Below, piece after piece: positions 5,312 through 6,962 of a stretch of 6,962 nucleotides of DNA. Position 1 is the stretch's first letter; each line of letters starts with the position of its first letter. This stretch comes from an uncultured Eubacteriales bacterium. Its GTDB lineage: Bacteria > Bacillota > Clostridia > Oscillospirales > Acutalibacteraceae. Position numbers and translations under genes: made by a program. The stretch covers positions 1 to 6,962 of the forward strand of contig ONIF01000102.1 in NCBI GenBank assembly GCA_900317795.1. Direction: 5' to 3'. The notes below the pieces were generated by a model, which had not been told where the DNA came from, ran no database searches, and worked only from the letters and a program-made list of their open reading frames with translations.

Positions 5312-6448
5312 ATGAAAGTAAAAAAGTTTTTTCTTTCGGTCATATCGGGAATGCTCATATTGACGGCTATGGTATGTGCAGGGGTGAGGATAGTGCAAAC
5401 GAATATAAAGCCCGCATTTGAGATGCTGGCGGCAGAAATGGCATTTCCGACGGGAAATGCGGAGTATTCCGAAAAAGAGCCCGAACTGTCCGAGCCGCCC
5501 GTTGAAGAAAGCAAGGCAGTCACTGTTGAAAGTTCGGAAATATCCTCTCCCGAAGAAAGCAAGACGGAAATAAAAGAAGTAAAAAAGGAGGAGTTTGAAA
5601 TATCCGAGCCTGACGAAAGCGAGATAGAGGAATATGAAAGAAATCACGAGGGAGAAGAAGAATATCCCGTGTATGAGTTCACGATAACGCAGGGAAATAC
5701 AAGTTATAAAAGCGTGCAGATGAAAAACACATCATCAACGGATATAGATATAAAAACGGAGCTTGAAAGCAGGCTTGGATTTGAAATGGAGGACACCGAC
5801 AAACCGCAGGTACTTATATATCACACTCACACATCGGAAAGTTTTTTAAAATACGACACGGGATATTTTTATGAAAGTTTCTATCCGAGAACGACCGATA
5901 CAACCCAAAATGTATGTGCGGTAGGTGAAGAAATTGCCAAACAGCTTAATAAAGCGGGGATAAAGACGATACATGATACAACTTTGCATGATTATCCGAG
6001 TTATAACGGTGCATACGACAGGAGTTATGCAACGGTAAGTGAATATATCAAGAAATACCCGACCATAAAGGTGACGCTGGACATACACCGTGACGGCATA
6101 GGCACGGATACGCAAAAAAGCAAACCCGTATTCACCGTTGACGGAAAGAAAGCTGCACAAATTATGATATTATCGGGATATAACTATGACGGCAGCGAGG
6201 AATTCAGGGATTGGGAATATAATTTACGGTTTGCACTGCAGATACAGAAAACCGCAGCAGAAACTTATCCGAACATGGTAAGACCGCTTAATTTTTCGGA
6301 TTTCATGTATAACATGAATATCAATACAGGTTCTCTGCTGATAGAGGTAGGGGCAGAGTCAAATACACTGGAAGAAGTGAGATATTCGGGGTATTTGCTT
6401 GGAAAAGTGCTTACAGAGGTGCTGAAAAAAAATTATCCGTCAAAATAA
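5312..6448 (+). CDS. spoIIP: Stage II sporulation protein P, peptidoglycan hydrolase of engulfment
   Basis: SpoIIP family enzyme (amidase/endopeptidase). With SpoIID and SpoIIM it thins and degrades septal peptidoglycan so the mother cell can engulf the forespore. The ATG lies 8 bases after GGGAGG (5298-5303). The 378 residues contain an N-terminal membrane anchor (about 6-28), a Glu/Ser-rich acidic linker (50-118) and the catalytic domain from about 120. Family motifs visible are LIYHTHTSESF (168-178) with H171, H173 and E176, LDIHRDG (256-262) with H259, and NMNINTGSLLIEVGAESNTL starting at 334, with E345 near the active site. The expected metal and catalytic residues are therefore present. 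It is not preceded by gpr, the partner seen in Bacillus; here it is divergent from a solute-binding lipoprotein gene. It implies the host has at least part of the sporulation programme. No clear terminator follows. Confidence 0.93.
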   Translation: MKVKKFFLSVISGMLILTAMVCAGVRIVQTNIKPAFEMLAAEMAFPTGNAEYSEKEPELSEPPVEESKAVTVESSEISSPEESKTEIKEVKKEEFEISEPDESEIEEYERNHEGEEEYPVYEFTITQGNTSYKSVQMKNTSSTDIDIKTELESRLGFEMEDTDKPQVLIYHTHTSESFLKYDTGYFYESFYPRTTDTTQNVCAVGEEIAKQLNKAGIKTIHDTTLHDYPSYNGAYDRSYATVSEYIKKYPTIKVTLDIHRDGIGTDTQKSKPVFTVDGKKAAQIMILSGYNYDGSEEFRDWEYNLRFALQIQKTAAETYPNMVRPLNFSDFMYNMNINTGSLLIEVGAESNTLEEVRYSGYLLGKVLTEVLKKNYPSK

Positions 6449-6471
6449 TGCTGTATTCTTTAAGAAAGATG

Positions 6472-6480
6472 TGATATAAT
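6472..6480 (+). promoter_or_regulatory. Extended -10 promoter for the acidic secreted protein gene
   Basis: TGATATAAT (6472-6480) is a perfect extended -10 (TGnTATAAT). The -35 region 17 bases upstream, TGTATT at 6452-6457, is poor, as is usual with extended -10 promoters. Transcription would start near 6487, about 26 bases before the ATG at 6513. It suggests the gene is expressed independently of spoIIP. Confidence 0.6.
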
Positions 6481-6512
6481 AGAGGTACTATAAAGAATGG
6501 CGGTGTATGTAG

Positions 6513-6962
6513 ATGAAAGCGGTGAAATTTGTATGTATCATATTGTCGTCAATGCTGATATTTTGCATGAGTGTCAATGTATATGCAGATGAGGAGGACT
6601 ATGAAGACACAGACAACAACGAAGAATACTATTATGAAGAATATGAAGATGATTATGATGATGAATATGAAGAAGAATATAGTTATGAGGAGAGTGAGGA
6701 ATACATAGAGGAAAGTTATGAAGAATATTATTATGAAGAAGAAACGGTATCGGAAATAAGTCAGGAAATTGTTGCAGAAGTAAGCGAAGAAATCAGTCAG
6801 GAAGCTGTTGAAGAAGTCATTGAAGAAATAAGCGAAACGGTGATAGAAGAAATTTCGCCTGCTGCCGATAACAGTACGGAACAATCGGAAGTCAGCGAAA
6901 AGAAGAAAGAGGAAAAAAGCCTTGTAAGCGAAATATCGGAGATAAAGGAAGAAGTATCGGAA
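6513..6962 (+). CDS. Secreted, highly acidic Tyr/Glu-rich protein of unknown function, 3' end cut
   Basis: The first 150 residues are visible and the frame is open at the edge. The ATG follows a TAG in the same frame (6510-6512), and GGCGGTG (6499-6505) at 7 bases is a one-mismatch ribosome binding site, so the start is well fixed. Residues 1-25 look like a signal peptide (two Lys, hydrophobic core, cleavage after VYA). Residues 26-77 are almost only Glu, Asp and Tyr, with 14 Tyr between 30 and 74. Residues 78-116 repeat EIS/EEIS and VSE units with Val/Ile spaced among Glu, which might form an amphipathic helix. No Lys, Arg or His occurs from residue 6 to 129. I do not recognise the family; the visible part may be only the low-complexity stalk of a larger secreted protein whose domain lies beyond the window. 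Its Glu/Ser-rich style resembles the linkers of the neighbouring SpoIIP and lipoprotein. Confidence 0.75.
   Translation, partial: MKAVKFVCIILSSMLIFCMSVNVYADEEDYEDTDNNEEYYYEEYEDDYDDEYEEEYSYEESEEYIEESYEEYYYEEETVSEISQEIVAEVSEEISQEAVEEVIEEISETVIEEISPAADNSTEQSEVSEKKKEEKSLVSEISEIKEEVSE

Noticed and set aside
5210..5647. Minus-strand frame of 145 codons over the spoIIP start
   Set aside because: Antisense to spoIIP, whose family motifs are clear; rich in Phe/Tyr because it mirrors Glu/Lys codons.
6549..6884. Minus-strand Phe/Ile-rich frame that looks like a membrane protein
   Set aside because: It is the exact complement of the GAA/TAT-rich acidic gene, which has a promoter, ribosome binding site and signal peptide; the hydrophobicity is a codon artefact.

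Overview
The window looks like chromosomal DNA of a low-to-mid GC, spore-forming member of the Clostridia, probably Ruminococcus-like (Oscillospiraceae). This rests on strong GGAGG-type ribosome binding sites, AT-rich consensus sigma-A promoters, a sporulation peptidoglycan hydrolase (SpoIIP) and a Firmicutes-type phage packaging module. The genus is an inference from gene content and style; no search was run.

Left half (1-3569, all minus strand): the start of a tailed-phage packaging and head cassette, read right to left as terminase small subunit, terminase large subunit (PBSX/XtmB-like), portal protein and a prohead serine protease that runs off the left edge. The genes are packed as in an operon: a 4-base ATGA overlap, a 20-base gap, then a 4-base gap. 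All four frames are open and the ATPase, nuclease and protease motifs are present, so nothing inside the cassette looks decayed. Start codons are unusual: ATG only for the large terminase, TTG for portal and protease, and apparently ATC for the small terminase.

Middle (3570-3792): a non-coding junction between phage and host genes. Read on the minus strand it holds three GC-rich hairpins right after the host lipoprotein gene, a hairpin with a T tract (probable terminator, which also contains a TTGACA-17-TGTTAT promoter-like sequence), and a second perfect hairpin with a T tract only about 20 bases before the small terminase ribosome binding site. No integrase, repressor or early phage gene lies here. 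The packaging genes therefore abut host DNA directly and appear to be reached through a terminator-bearing leader.

Right half (3793-6962): host genes. A sugar-type ABC transporter substrate-binding lipoprotein is on the minus strand behind a perfect-consensus sigma-A promoter. Divergent to it is spoIIP on the plus strand, with a plausible sigma-E promoter. After it, behind an extended -10 promoter, begins a secreted, extremely acidic Tyr/Glu-rich protein that is cut by the right edge.

The most interesting places are the small-terminase leader (two hairpin/T-tract structures, a possible promoter inside one of them, and an ATC start) and the abrupt phage-host junction. I do not see a clearly new defence or mobile system in this window.
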